This document shows positions 10,234-19,061 of a stretch of 64,000 bases of DNA, piece by piece; the first letter of the stretch is position 1; each line of letters opens with the position of its first letter. This DNA is from Cupriavidus nantongensis (GTDB taxonomy: Bacteria; Pseudomonadota; Gammaproteobacteria; Burkholderiales; Burkholderiaceae). The position numbers were made by a program, and so were the translations under genes. The notes under the pieces were generated by a model that ran no database searches, was not told the origin of the DNA, and saw only the letters and a list, made by a program, of their open reading frames with translations. The stretch is from the NCBI RefSeq assembly GCF_001598055.1, contig NZ_CP014844.1, forward strand, positions 1,178,001-1,242,000, in the 5' to 3' direction.

Positions 10234-11322
10234 ATGCCCGTAAGCGATTACGACCTGACGGCAGCGTGGCAGCAGGTGCTGACGCTGTCGAAGCTGCAGC
10301 CGGGACAGACCGTCACCGTGCTGACCGGCGCCGCCACGCATCCGCAGACGCTGCGCACGGCCATGGTGGCGGCGCAGTCGATGGGCGCCATCGTCAACCG
10401 GCTCGACCTGCCGCCGGTCAACGGCGAGAAAGCGCTGAGCCGCGATGCGCTGGCCTACCTGGGCACCACGCCGCTGACCGGCAATCCGGCGGCGATCGCT
10501 GCGCTGAAGGCGAGCGACCTGGTGCTGGACCTGATGACGCTGCTGTTCTCGCCCGAGCAGCACGAGATCCTGTCCGGCGGCACCAAGATCCTGCTGGCGG
10601 TGGAGCCGCCAGAGGTGCTGGCGCGGCTGGTGCCGACCGAGGCCGACCGCGCGCGCGTCAAGGCCGCCAACCAACGGCTAAGCAAGGCGCGCGAGATGCA
10701 TATCGTGTCCGACGCCGGCATGGACCTGCGCTGCCGCCTGGGCGAATTCCCCGCGATCAGCGAGTACGGCTTTGTCGACGAGCCCGGGCGCTGGGACCAC
10801 TGGCCGAGCGGCTTCGTGCTGACCTGGCCCGACGAGGCTGGCACCGACGGCACCATCGTGCTGGACCGCGGCGACATCCTGCTGCCGATGAAGTCCTATC
10901 TGCAGGCGCCGATCCGCATCACGGTCGAGGCCGGCTATGTGCGCCGCATCGAAGGCGGCGTCGATGCCGAGCTGCTGGCCGACTACATGGCCTCGTTCAA
11001 CGATCCGGAAGCGTATGCCATGTCGCATATCGGCTGGGGCCTGCAGCCGCGCGCGAGCTGGTCGGCGCTGGCGATGTACGACCGCGAGGCCACCATCGGC
11101 ATGGATGCGCGCGCCTACGAGGGCAACTTCCTGTGCTCGTTCGGCCCCAACAACGAAGCCGGCGGCAGCCGCACCACCGCCTGCCATATCGATATCCCCG
11201 TGCGCCACTGCACCGTCAGCCTCGACGGCGAGCCGGTGGTGGTGCGCGGCAAGGTGATGGACGGGCACCATGCCCCGGCCGCCTCGCTCTACCAGGCAGA
11301 CAAGGACTCGCGCCATGGATGA
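10234..11322 (+). CDS. nicX: 2,5-dihydroxypyridine 5,6-dioxygenase
   Basis: 362 aa from ATG at 10234, with GGAGCG upstream. An iron(II)-dependent extradiol-type ring-cleavage enzyme of its own family: it opens 2,5-dihydroxypyridine to N-formylmaleamate. The iron ligands recalled for Pseudomonas NicX (His265, His318, Asp320) fall on His265 (AMSHIGWG), His318 and Asp320 (ACHIDIP) here with identical numbering. The C-terminus overlaps the nicF start by 8 bp. Confidence 0.93.
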   Translation: MPVSDYDLTAAWQQVLTLSKLQPGQTVTVLTGAATHPQTLRTAMVAAQSMGAIVNRLDLPPVNGEKALSRDALAYLGTTPLTGNPAAIAALKASDLVLDLMTLLFSPEQHEILSGGTKILLAVEPPEVLARLVPTEADRARVKAANQRLSKAREMHIVSDAGMDLRCRLGEFPAISEYGFVDEPGRWDHWPSGFVLTWPDEAGTDGTIVLDRGDILLPMKSYLQAPIRITVEAGYVRRIEGGVDAELLADYMASFNDPEAYAMSHIGWGLQPRASWSALAMYDREATIGMDARAYEGNFLCSFGPNNEAGGSRTTACHIDIPVRHCTVSLDGEPVVVRGKVMDGHHAPAASLYQADKDSRHG

Positions 11323-11950
11323 CGCAGTGCAGACTTACCAGCGCCAGGGCTTCGGCGCGGCGCTGGAACCGAAGGCGCCGTACGGGCTGCTGATCATCGA
11401 CTTCGTCAACGGCTTTGCCGATCCGGCGGTGTTCGGCGGCGGCAATATCCCCGAGGCCATCCGCAACACCCAGCCGCTGCTGCGCGCCGCGCGCGAGCAC
11501 GGCTGGCCGGTGGCGCACAGCCGCATCGTGTTCGCCGACGACGACAGCGACCACAACATCTTCACACTGAAGGTGCCGGGCATGCTGACGCTGAAGGAAG
11601 ACGGCCACAACAGCCAGATCGTGCCCGAGCTGGCGCCCGCCGCGGGCGAGCTGGTGGTGCGCAAGACGGTGCCGTCGGCGTTCTTCGGCACCTCGCTGGC
11701 GGCATGGCTGACGCAGCGCGGCGTGCAGACGCTGCTGGTGGCCGGCTGCGTCACCAGCGGCTGCGTGCGCGCCAGCGTGGTCGATGCGATGTCGCTCGGG
11801 TTCCGCCCGCTGGTGATATCGGATTGCGTGGGCGACCGCGCGCTCGGGCCGCATGATGCCAACCTGTTCGACATGGCGCAGAAGTACGCCACGGTGCTGA
11901 CGCGGGATGAGGCGCTGGAGCAAGTGGCAGGCGTGCACGTTGCCGCCTGA
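11315..11950 (+). CDS. nicF: Maleamate amidohydrolase
   Basis: 211 aa from ATG at 11315, overlapping nicX. Isochorismatase-like cysteine hydrolase: catalytic Asp29 (IIDFVNGF), Lys117 (VVRKTVPSAFFGT) and Cys150 (AGCVTSGCVRAS). It converts maleamate to maleate and ammonia. Last gene of the rightward operon; the convergent TetR gene ends 28 bp further on. No strong terminator hairpin with a T-run is visible between them. Confidence 0.93.
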   Translation: MDDAVQTYQRQGFGAALEPKAPYGLLIIDFVNGFADPAVFGGGNIPEAIRNTQPLLRAAREHGWPVAHSRIVFADDDSDHNIFTLKVPGMLTLKEDGHNSQIVPELAPAAGELVVRKTVPSAFFGTSLAAWLTQRGVQTLLVAGCVTSGCVRASVVDAMSLGFRPLVISDCVGDRALGPHDANLFDMAQKYATVLTRDEALEQVAGVHVAA

Positions 11951-11977
11951 GCCTGCCCGATGGCGCCCGTGCCAGCC

Positions 11978-12733
11978 TTAGCCAGCCGCCGCGCGCTTGC
12001 CGCGTGCCGCCTTGCGCGGCGCGGCGGCGGGTGGCACATGCGCCTCCGGCATGGCGCCGGGCACGGCCACCGTGCGCAGCACGGTCTGCTGGATCACATC
12101 GCGCCAGTGCGCCAGCGCCGGCGGGCTCATCATGGGCTCGCCCAGGAAGGCGCTGAGCGTATGATGGTTGGAGTTGTAGAAGTAGCCAAGCGAGGCGATC
12201 ACCATGTAGACGTCGCGCGCGCCGGCGTCCGCGCGGAACAGCCCGGCGGCCTTGCCGCGCGCGAGGATGCCGTCGAGCACCGACAGCGCGTAGCTTGAGA
12301 TCTCGCGCAGCCGCACCGATTTCTTCGCGTGCTTGCCCTGGCTCATGTTCTCGCTGGTCAGGATGGCGACGAACTCGGGATGGTCCAGGTAATACTGCCA
12401 GATGAAGTCGATCAGCTGCGACAGCGCGCGCACCGGGTCGGCGGCGTCGAGCTCATGCTCGAGCTGCTGCTCGGCCTGGTTGAGCTGCAGGTAGATGGTC
12501 TCCAGCACTTCGACGAACAGCTTCTCCTTGCTGCCGAAGTAGTAGTAGATCATCCGGTCGTAGGTCTTGGCCAGCGACGAGATGCGTTCGATGCGGCCGC
12601 CGTCGTAGCCGCGCTGGGCGAAGACCTTGATGGCAGCCCTCAGGATGCGCTCGCGGCTGTCCTGCGCCTGCCGGGCCCGGGTGCCGGCTGCCGCCCGACG
12701 GGTGGCGGGCGCGGCCGCAGTCTTGGTGGTCAT
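11978..12733 (-). CDS. nicS: TetR-family regulator, NicS-like
   Basis: 251 aa from ATG at 12733; the longer open frame reads into the divergent gene and is rejected. TetR DNA-binding domain at about residues 26-75 (SRERILRAAIKVFAQRGYDGGRIERISSLA...YYYFGSKEKLF), then a helical ligand domain, and an Ala/Lys-rich basic tail (PRKAARGKRAAAG). An Ala/Thr-rich N-terminal extension precedes the HTH. In Pseudomonas a TetR protein, NicS, controls nicAB; here the gene is divergent from nicB2, which fits. Which promoter it binds is not shown by the sequence. Confidence 0.7.
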   Translation of the reverse strand: MTTKTAAAPATRRAAAGTRARQAQDSRERILRAAIKVFAQRGYDGGRIERISSLAKTYDRMIYYYFGSKEKLFVEVLETIYLQLNQAEQQLEHELDAADPVRALSQLIDFIWQYYLDHPEFVAILTSENMSQGKHAKKSVRLREISSYALSVLDGILARGKAAGLFRADAGARDVYMVIASLGYFYNSNHHTLSAFLGEPMMSPPALAHWRDVIQQTVLRTVAVPGAMPEAHVPPAAAPRKAARGKRAAAG

Positions 12734-12815
12734 GGTGAGTGTTCGTGCCGTGTGCCTGTTGGCTGGCAGTATAACGGTGGCCCGATCGGCGACCGGTGAA
12801 GGAAAGGATGAAACG
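12734..12815. promoter_or_regulatory. nicS-nicB2 divergent control region
   Basis: An 82-bp gap between two divergent starts. A TATAAC hexamer at about 12770 could serve as a -10 for nicB2. Near-palindromic GGTGGCCCGATCGGCGACC lies just downstream of it and is a possible TetR site. Ribosome site AAGGA precedes the nicB2 ATG. Confidence 0.4.
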
Positions 12816-15104
12816 ATGACGGCAACCCAGCTGCAACCCCCGGCCCAGGCCGACGCCCCCACGCCGCGCGCGCTGCGGCTGGCGCTGCTGCAGGCCACCG
12901 GCGTGCTGCTGGTCACGCGCGCCCCGCAGGCGGCCGCGCGCCCGGCGCCGGGCCAGCCCGGCGCGGCGTCGGACTATGTGCCGGCGCTGCCGGACCTGTT
13001 TATCGCCGTGCGCGACAACGGCGAGGTGCTGGCCTTCAACGGCCACGTCGACCTGGGCACCGGCATCCGCACCGCGCTGGCGCAGATCGTCGCCGAGGAA
13101 ATCGATGTGCCGCTCGACAGCGTGCGGATGGTGCTGGGCCATACCGAGGCCACGCCCAACCAGGGCCCGACCATCGCCAGCGCCTCGATCCAGATCTCGG
13201 CGTTGCCGCTGCGCCGCGCCGCGGCGCAGGCGCGCGCGTGGCTGCAGGCGCGCGCGGCGCTGCAGCTTGGCGTCGACGCCTCCGCGCTGGAAGCGGAGAA
13301 CGGCGTATTCCGCGTGCGCGGCACCCAGGCCAGCATCCGCTACGCGGCGCTGGTGGCCGGCGAGCACGTGGAACTGCCGCTGGCCGACGACGTGCCGGTC
13401 AAGCCGGTCGAGTCCTACCGCGTCGTCGGCCGCGCGGCGCGGCGCGTCGATATCCCCGACAAAGCGCGCGGCGCACTGACCTTCGTCCACGACGTGCGCG
13501 TGCCCGGCATGCTGCACGGCCGCGTGGTGCGCCCGCCGTATGCGGGGCGCGACAGCGGCGCCTTCGTCGGCAACAGCCTGCTGGCGATCGACCGCGATTC
13601 GGTGCGCGACGTGACCGGCCTGGTCGAGGTGGTGGTGCAGGGCGATTTCGTCGGCGTGGTGGCGGAGCGCGAGGAGTATGCGGTGCAGGCCGCGCGCCGG
13701 CTGCGCTTGCAGTGGAAGCAGGTGCCGCCGTTGCCCGCGCTGGACGATCCGGAGCCGGCGCTGCGCGCCAACCCGGCCACGCGGCGCGAATTGCTGAGCG
13801 ATGGCGAGCTGCCCGCCGGCGGCGCCGGCACGGTACTGCAGCGGCGCTACGTGTGGCCGTACCAGATGCACGGCTCCATCGGCCCGTCCTGTGCCGTGGC
13901 CGACTGGCACGAAGAGGGCCTGACGGTGTGGTCCGGCACGCAGAACCCGCACATGCTGCGCATCGACCTGTCCCGGCTGTGCGGGCTGGGCGAGGACCGC
14001 ATCGAGATCGTGCGCATGGAGGCCGCCGGCTGCTACGGCCGCAATTGCGCCGACGACGTCTGCGCCGACGCGGCGCTGCTGTCGCGCGCGGTGGGGCGGC
14101 CGGTGCGCGTGCAGCTGTCGCGCGAGCAGGAGCACTTGTGGGAGCCCAAGGGCGCGGCCCAGCTGATGGATGTCAGCGCCACGCTCGGCGCCGATGGCGC
14201 GCTGCTCGGCTATGACTTCACCAGCCGCTATCCGTCCAACGATGCGCCCACGCTGGCGCTGGTGCTGACCGGCGCCGTGTCCAACGCGCCGCGCACGCTG
14301 GAGATGGGCGACCGCACCGCGGTGCCGCCCTACGCCTATGCCGCGCGCCGCATCGGCTGCGACGACACGCCGGCGATCGTGCGTGCGTCATGGCTGCGCG
14401 GCGTGTCGGCGCTGCCCAATGCGTTCGCGCACGAGTGCGTGATCGACGAGCTGGCAGCGGAGGCGGGCGCCGATCCGGTGGAATTCCGCCTGCGCCACCT
14501 GCCGGATGAACGCGCGGCGGATTTGCTGCGGGCCGTTGCCGAATCGGCCGGCTGGCAGCGCGGCACGGCCGGAGCGCGCGGCGTGCCGGATGCCGACGGC
14601 CGGCTGCGCGGCCGGGGCGTGGCCTACGCGCGCTACATCCACAGCCGTTTCCCCGGCTTCGGCGCGGCCTGGGCCGCGTGGGTGGTGGACCTGTCGGTGG
14701 ACGCGGCCACGGGCCGCATCACCATCGACAAGGTAGTGGTGGGCCAGGACACCGGCATGGTCGTCAATCCCGACGGCGTGCGCCACCAGATCCACGGCAA
14801 TGTGGTGCAGACCCTCAGCCGCGTGCTGAAGGAGCAGGTCCGCTTCGATGCCGACGGCGTCGCCAGCCGTGAATGGGGCAGCTATCCGCTGCTGACCTTC
14901 CCGGAAATCCCGCCGATCGAGGTGGTGCTGATGCCGCGCCAGTCAGAGCCACCGCTGGGCGCCGGCGAATCGGCCTCGCTGCCGGGCGCGCCGGCGATTG
15001 CCAATGCGTTGTTCGATGCGCTGGGAGTGCGCCTGCGCCGGCCGCCGTTCGTGCCGGAGACGGTGCTGGCGGCGATGGCATCGACGGCATCGACCAAGGG
15101 CTGA
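12816..15104 (+). CDS. nicB2: Nicotinate dehydrogenase molybdenum subunit B2 (catalytic)
   Basis: 762 aa from ATG at 12816. A full molybdopterin-binding subunit of the aldehyde oxidase/isoquinoline oxidoreductase type: FNGHVDLGTGIRTALAQIVAEE (N-terminal Mo domain), EAAGCYGRNCADDV, RASWLRGVSALPNAFAHE, GQDTGMVVNPDG, and the catalytic GAGES with Glu718. There are no CxxCH motifs and no membrane anchor. NicB1, in contrast, has hemes but lacks the Glu. The two therefore look complementary. The gene is alone on this strand, divergent from nicS, and separated from nicR by an IS element. The N-terminal LLQATGVLLVTRAPQAAARP stretch may be a remnant signal-like region. Confidence 0.85.
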   Translation: MTATQLQPPAQADAPTPRALRLALLQATGVLLVTRAPQAAARPAPGQPGAASDYVPALPDLFIAVRDNGEVLAFNGHVDLGTGIRTALAQIVAEEIDVPLDSVRMVLGHTEATPNQGPTIASASIQISALPLRRAAAQARAWLQARAALQLGVDASALEAENGVFRVRGTQASIRYAALVAGEHVELPLADDVPVKPVESYRVVGRAARRVDIPDKARGALTFVHDVRVPGMLHGRVVRPPYAGRDSGAFVGNSLLAIDRDSVRDVTGLVEVVVQGDFVGVVAEREEYAVQAARRLRLQWKQVPPLPALDDPEPALRANPATRRELLSDGELPAGGAGTVLQRRYVWPYQMHGSIGPSCAVADWHEEGLTVWSGTQNPHMLRIDLSRLCGLGEDRIEIVRMEAAGCYGRNCADDVCADAALLSRAVGRPVRVQLSREQEHLWEPKGAAQLMDVSATLGADGALLGYDFTSRYPSNDAPTLALVLTGAVSNAPRTLEMGDRTAVPPYAYAARRIGCDDTPAIVRASWLRGVSALPNAFAHECVIDELAAEAGADPVEFRLRHLPDERAADLLRAVAESAGWQRGTAGARGVPDADGRLRGRGVAYARYIHSRFPGFGAAWAAWVVDLSVDAATGRITIDKVVVGQDTGMVVNPDGVRHQIHGNVVQTLSRVLKEQVRFDADGVASREWGSYPLLTFPEIPPIEVVLMPRQSEPPLGAGESASLPGAPAIANALFDALGVRLRRPPFVPETVLAAMASTASTKG

Positions 15105-15113
15105 CTGTGTACT

Positions 15114-15137
15114 CCCTCTTCCGCTTGCGGGAGAGGG
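15114..15137. repeat. REP-like palindrome copy 2
   Basis: CCCTCTTCCGC-TT-GCGGGAGAGGG directly downstream of the nicB2 stop. It continues into GGTTGGGGTGAGGGC, which pairs with GCCCTCACCCC at 15196-15206, so 15114-15221 plus 16541-16560 forms one long nested inverted repeat, now interrupted by the insertion sequence. Confidence 0.7.
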
Positions 15138-15270
15138 TTGGGGTGAGGGCGGGGAGCATCCACGAAGCGAAGCCTGTCGCTATTGCCAGCGCCGGGCCCT
15201 CACCCCCGGCCCCTCTCCCGCTGTATGGACCGGGGACATAGGTGACAGGTGTGCGAGGACATGGTTGACA

Positions 15271-15296
15271 CTCCCGGGCAGATATCTGCCCGGGAG
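15271..15296. promoter_or_regulatory. 26-bp perfect palindrome before the transposase start
   Basis: CTCCCGGGCAGAT joined to its reverse complement ATCTGCCCGGGAG, ending nine bases before the transposase ATG. The right arm contains the GGGAG ribosome-binding stretch, so a transcript entering from outside would hide it in a stem. This is a plausible brake on transposase translation. Confidence 0.65.
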
Positions 15297-15304
15297 AACG
15301 AACC

Positions 15305-16480
15305 ATGCCGTGGAGCGCCCGAGACACCATGAGCCTTCGCCTGGAGTTCATTGCCCTGGCTTCCCAGCCGGGATGCAACCGTCGGGAGCTGTGCCGACGG
15401 TTCTCGATCAGTCCGCAAACCGCTTATAAGTGGCTGGCCCGGCATCGGCAGGAAGGCGCCGCGGGCTTGGCCGACCGGCCCAGGCGGCCGCACCACAGCC
15501 CCGAGCGCACCGCTGATTTCGTGGAGGAACTGGTGCTGATGCTGCGCCGCGAACACCCGACCTGGGGTGGGCGCAAGATCAGCCGCAGGCTGTCCGACCT
15601 GGGCCACGCCGAGGTGCCTGCGCCCAGCACGGTGACCTCGATCCTGCATCGACATGGTCTGATCGATCCGCAGGCCAGCGCCCAGGCCACCCCCTGGCGG
15701 CGGTTCGAGCACGACGAACCCAACGAGCTGCTGCAGATGGACTTCAAGGGTCAGGTGCCCAATGAGCAGGGCGTCTGCTTTCCGCTCACGCTGATCGACG
15801 ACCATTCCCGCTTCAACCTGTGCCTGGCAGCCTGCGCGGACCAGCGCCGCCAGACGGTGCAGCAGCAGCTGATCGGGGCCTTCCGCCGCTACGGCCTGCC
15901 CCGGCGCATCACCATGGATAACGGCCCTCCATGGGGAGGCGGCGACGAAGAGGGGCTGGGCTACACCAGGCTGACGGTCTGGTTAATGCAACTAGGGATC
16001 CGGGTCAGCCATTCACGGCCCTATCACCCACAAACACAGGGCAAGGACGAGCGGTTCCACCGCACCCTGAAGGCCGAAGTCCTGCAGCACCGCCGCTTCG
16101 TGGACAACACCGAGGCGCAGCAGGTCTTCGATCGATATCGGTACGTGTACAACCACGAGCGACCCCATCAGGCCCTGGGAATGCAGGTGCCGGCCCAACG
16201 CTATCGCGTGAGCAACGTGGCCTACCCGGAGGCGCTGCCGGAGGTGCAGTACCAGAGCGGCGACCGTGTCTACAAGGTCGACAGCAGCGCACGGATCATG
16301 GTTGGCAACCGGCGCATCAAGATCGGCAAGGCGTTCATCGGCCAGTGGATCGCGCTACGCCCGACCCGGCGCGACGGCGTGTTGGCCATATGGTTCAGCC
16401 GCTTTGAAATCGGCGAAATTAGCCTGCACGCCGTAGCGGCGTGCAGGCCACAAGCATCACCTAGGGACGTAACCCCTTGA
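15305..16480 (+). CDS. IS481-family transposase
   Basis: 391 aa. N-terminal helix-turn-helix (CNRRELCRRFSISPQTAYKWLARHRQEG), then an integrase catalytic core with DDE residues: Asp in LLQMDFKGQV, Asp in RITMDNGPPW, and Glu in GKDERFHRTLKAE. C-terminal basic tail. ATG at 15305 follows GGGAGAACGAACC. No frameshift or internal stop, so the element could be active. The alternative start ATGAGCCTTCGC at 15329 has no obvious ribosome site. Confidence 0.93.
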   Translation: MPWSARDTMSLRLEFIALASQPGCNRRELCRRFSISPQTAYKWLARHRQEGAAGLADRPRRPHHSPERTADFVEELVLMLRREHPTWGGRKISRRLSDLGHAEVPAPSTVTSILHRHGLIDPQASAQATPWRRFEHDEPNELLQMDFKGQVPNEQGVCFPLTLIDDHSRFNLCLAACADQRRQTVQQQLIGAFRRYGLPRRITMDNGPPWGGGDEEGLGYTRLTVWLMQLGIRVSHSRPYHPQTQGKDERFHRTLKAEVLQHRRFVDNTEAQQVFDRYRYVYNHERPHQALGMQVPAQRYRVSNVAYPEALPEVQYQSGDRVYKVDSSARIMVGNRRIKIGKAFIGQWIALRPTRRDGVLAIWFSRFEIGEISLHAVAACRPQASPRDVTP

Positions 16481-16540
16481 CGTCTACAATGTGTCCACCA
16501 TGTCCTCGCACATGCGTCCACCATGTCCCCGGTCTATACA

Positions 16541-16560
16541 TCCCGCATGCGGGAGAGGGG
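16541..16560. repeat. Right half of the REP-like palindrome split by the IS
   Basis: TCCCGCATGCGGGAGAGGGG. Removing the IS and one TCCCGC copy rejoins CCCCTCTCCCGC-AT-GCGGGAGAGGGG, a perfect palindrome of the same family as at 440-462. Confidence 0.75.
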
Positions 16561-16599
16561 AGAAAACAAGCGAGAATCTGGGAGTCTGCAGCGTGCTAG

Positions 16600-17076
16600 C
16601 TAGCCGCCATTCCCCTCATCGATCTCGCTCATCTTGCGCAGCAGGTAAGTCACCGCCACGCGCTCGGCCGGATTCAGGCTGCCGAAGGTCTGCTCCGAGA
16701 TCTCCTTCGCGAACGGCACGGTCTGGTCGATCAGCGCCAGCCCGGCGGGCGTGACCGTTACCACGACCTTGCGCCGGTCGTTGGGGTCATGCGAGACCGC
16801 GATCAGCTTGCGCGACTTGAGCCGGTCGATGATGCCGCGCACCGTGGCCTGGTCGATCGCGGTGGCGCGCACCACCTCGTTCATCGAGCAGGGTTGCCGA
16901 TCACGCACCGCGCACAGCACCACGAACTGCGCCGCGGTCAGCTGCGAATCGGGGATGGTCTGCTGGAAGATCGCGACATGGCGCTGGTAGGCGCGGCGCA
17001 GCAGATGGCCCACCTGCTCGGTGAAGTCATAGTCGGCGGCGGGCTTGCCGGAAGGCGTGTCGGCGGGCTGGGGCAC
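16600..17076 (-). CDS. nicR: MarR-family repressor, NicR-like
   Basis: 158 aa from GTG at 17076 (VPQPADTPSG); the open frame upstream runs into the divergent gene and lacks family similarity. Winged-helix MarR fold: LLRRAYQRHVAIFQQTIPDSQLTAAQFVVLCAV, recognition helix NEVVRATAIDQATVRGIIDRL, wing SHDPNDRRKVVVTVT. In Pseudomonas NicR represses the nicC and nicX promoters and responds to 6-hydroxynicotinate; Bordetella BpsR is a relative (recalled). The AGTG...CACT palindromes in this window are its likely targets. A TATACT hexamer at 17113-17108 may be the -10. The IS element now separates it from nicB2. Confidence 0.8.
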   Translation of the reverse strand: MPQPADTPSGKPAADYDFTEQVGHLLRRAYQRHVAIFQQTIPDSQLTAAQFVVLCAVRDRQPCSMNEVVRATAIDQATVRGIIDRLKSRKLIAVSHDPNDRRKVVVTVTPAGLALIDQTVPFAKEISEQTFGSLNPAERVAVTYLLRKMSEIDEGNGG

Positions 17077-17242
17077 GAAGCAGGCGCGGTGGCTGGAGGT
17101 GACCGAGAGTATACCGAGGAAGGCCGCGCAACAGGGCGTGCGCGCGGCCGGGGCGGCGTCCGATGCCCTCGCGCCTTTTCGAATACAATCGTCGGGTCGT
17201 TTTGCGGGGCCGCCGTGCCGGTCCGCTTTCCCCGTATTCTTC

Positions 17243-18169
17243 GTGCCCGCCTCCCACACGTCTCCCGCCGTGCCCGCCGCGCTGCCGTCGCCGCAGCGCT
17301 CGGGCCTTGTCATCGCCGCGGTGGGCGCGGTGCTGTTCTCGGCCAAGGCGATCGTCGCCAAGCTGATGTACCGCTACAACGTCGATGCCGTGATGGTGAT
17401 CACGCTGCGCATGCTGTTCGCGGTACCGCTGTTCATGGCGATCGGCTGGTGGCAGTCGCGCCGGCTGGCGCCGCTGTCGTGGGCGGACCGTGGCCGGGTG
17501 GTGTTTCTCGGCTTTATCGGCTACTACCTGTCCAGCTTCCTGGACTTCGTCGGCCTGCAGTACATCACTGCCGGGCTGGAGCGGCTGATCCTGTTCCTGA
17601 CGCCGTCGTTCGTGCTGCTGGCCACTGCGCTGCTGTTGCGCCGGCCGATCGGCAGGCACCAGTGGCTGTCGCTGCTGCTGGCCTATGCCGGCATCGTGCT
17701 GGTGTTCGCGCATGACCTCGATGTCAGCGGCAGCCAGGTGTGGCTGGGCGGCGCGCTGGTGCTGGGCAGCGCCATCACCTATGGTATCTACCTGATCCTG
17801 AGCGGCGAGCTGGTGCGGCGCATCGGCTCGCTGCGGCTGGTGGCGTATGCCATGTGCGTGTCGACCGCGTGCTGCGTGATCCAGTACCTGGTGCTGGGCC
17901 GGCCGCTGGCGGAGCTGGCGCAGCCGGCGCCGGTGATGTGGCTGTCGCTGGTCAACGCGGTGTTCTGCACCGTGCTGCCGGTGTCGCTGACCATGGTCGC
18001 AGTGGCGCGCATCGGCGCGCCGATGGCGTCGCAGGCCGGCATGATCGGGCCGGTGTCGACGCTGTTGCTGGCGTTCTGGCTGCTTGGCGAGCCCGTCAGC
18101 GGCGTGCAGCTGGCCGGCAGCGCGCTGGTGCTGGGCGGCATGTATTTGCTGTCGGCAAGGAAAAACTGA
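17243..18169 (+). CDS. EamA/DMT-superfamily transporter
   Basis: 308 aa from GTG at 17243 (a second GTG at 17270 gives 299 aa); no ATG precedes the first membrane helix closely enough. About ten hydrophobic segments in two EamA halves, e.g. [20 protein letters not shown] at the start and [21 protein letters not shown] near the end. Probably an exporter of a small metabolite; substrate not deducible. Divergent from nicR. A TACAAT hexamer around 17182-17187 is a candidate -10. Confidence 0.85.
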   Translation: MPASHTSPAVPAALPSPQRSGLVIAAVGAVLFSAKAIVAKLMYRYNVDAVMVITLRMLFAVPLFMAIGWWQSRRLAPLSWADRGRVVFLGFIGYYLSSFLDFVGLQYITAGLERLILFLTPSFVLLATALLLRRPIGRHQWLSLLLAYAGIVLVFAHDLDVSGSQVWLGGALVLGSAITYGIYLILSGELVRRIGSLRLVAYAMCVSTACCVIQYLVLGRPLAELAQPAPVMWLSLVNAVFCTVLPVSLTMVAVARIGAPMASQAGMIGPVSTLLLAFWLLGEPVSGVQLAGSALVLGGMYLLSARKN

Positions 18170-18225
18170 TTCGCGGGCCCGCCCGGCGCGGGTCCGTCAT
18201 GGACAACAGACTAGGGAGAAAACAC

Positions 18226-19014
18226 ATGGATCTGGGACTGCGCGGCAAGCATGCGCTGGTATGCGGCGCCAGCAAGGGCCTGGGCTTTGCCTGCGCCGAC
18301 GCGCTGGCGGCCGAAGGCGTCGACGTGGTGATCGTGGCGCGCGGCGCCGAGGCGCTGGAAAAGGCCGCGGCCGACCTGCGCGCGCGCCATGGCCGCCGCG
18401 TGATCGCGGTGGCGACCGACATCACCACGCCCGAGGGCCGCACGGCGGCGCTCGACGCCGCCGCCAAGCTGGGCGATCTCGACATCCTGGTCAACAACGC
18501 CGGCGGCCCGCCGCCGGGCAATTTCCGCGACTGGGAGCGCAGCGACTGGCTGGCCGCGCTCGACGCCAACATGCTGACCCCGATCGAGCTGATCAAGGCC
18601 ACCGTCGACGGCATGATCGCGCGCAAGTGGGGCCGCATCATCAATATCACCAGCGGCGCGGTCAAGGCGCCGATCGATGTGCTGGGCCTGTCCAACGGCG
18701 CGCGCTCCGGGCTGACCGGCTTCGTTGCCGGCGTCGCGCGCGAAGTGGCGCAGCACGGCGTCACCATCAACAACCTGCTGCCGGGCCCGTTCAATACCGA
18801 CCGGCTGTTCAAGACCATGGAAGGCGGCGCGAAGAAGGCCGGCCTGAGCGTCGAGGAAGTGGCGCAGCGCCGCGCCGCGGCCAACCCGTCGCGCCGCTTC
18901 GGCGAGCCGGCCGAGTTCGGCGCCACCTGCGCCTTCCTGTGCAGCCGCCATGCCGGCTACATCACCGGCCAGAACATCCTGCTCGACGGCGGCGCCTTCC
19001 CTGGCACGTTCTGA
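18226..19014 (+). CDS. Short-chain dehydrogenase/reductase
   Basis: 262 aa from ATG at 18226 with AGGGAGAAAAC upstream. Classical SDR: cofactor motif GASKGLG (about residues 13-19), NNAGG (about 90), catalytic Ser in ITSGAVKAP. The Tyr of the usual YxxxK is not evident: the equivalent region reads [13 protein letters not shown], with no YxxxK. C-terminal GQNILLDGG. Similar SDRs with an altered active site are annotated as 3-oxoacyl-ACP reductase-like. Substrate unknown. First of a cluster with mgsA and a quinone oxidoreductase, gaps near 50 bp. Confidence 0.85.
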   Translation: MDLGLRGKHALVCGASKGLGFACADALAAEGVDVVIVARGAEALEKAAADLRARHGRRVIAVATDITTPEGRTAALDAAAKLGDLDILVNNAGGPPPGNFRDWERSDWLAALDANMLTPIELIKATVDGMIARKWGRIINITSGAVKAPIDVLGLSNGARSGLTGFVAGVAREVAQHGVTINNLLPGPFNTDRLFKTMEGGAKKAGLSVEEVAQRRAAANPSRRFGEPAEFGATCAFLCSRHAGYITGQNILLDGGAFPGTF

Positions 19015-19061
19015 GTTGCAGTTTCCCGCCCTTTACCGTACTCCGCCACAAGGAAGCCCTG

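Larger units (their letters stand above)
15222..16540 (+). mobile_element. IS481-family insertion sequence, 1319 bp, intact
   Basis: Ends are imperfect inverted repeats: the left end TGTATGGACCGGGGACAT and the reverse complement of the right end TGTATAGACCGGGGACAT match at 17 of 18 positions. A second matching block, TGTGCGAGGACATGGT, lies about 30 bp in at each end. A 6-bp direct repeat TCCCGC flanks it (15216-15221 and 16541-16546), a clean target-site duplication, so the insertion is probably recent. One transposase gene fills the element. Confidence 0.93.

Noticed and set aside
12627..12815. N-terminal extension of nicB2
   Set aside because: Would overlap the start of the divergent nicS gene; ATG at 12816 has a ribosome site.
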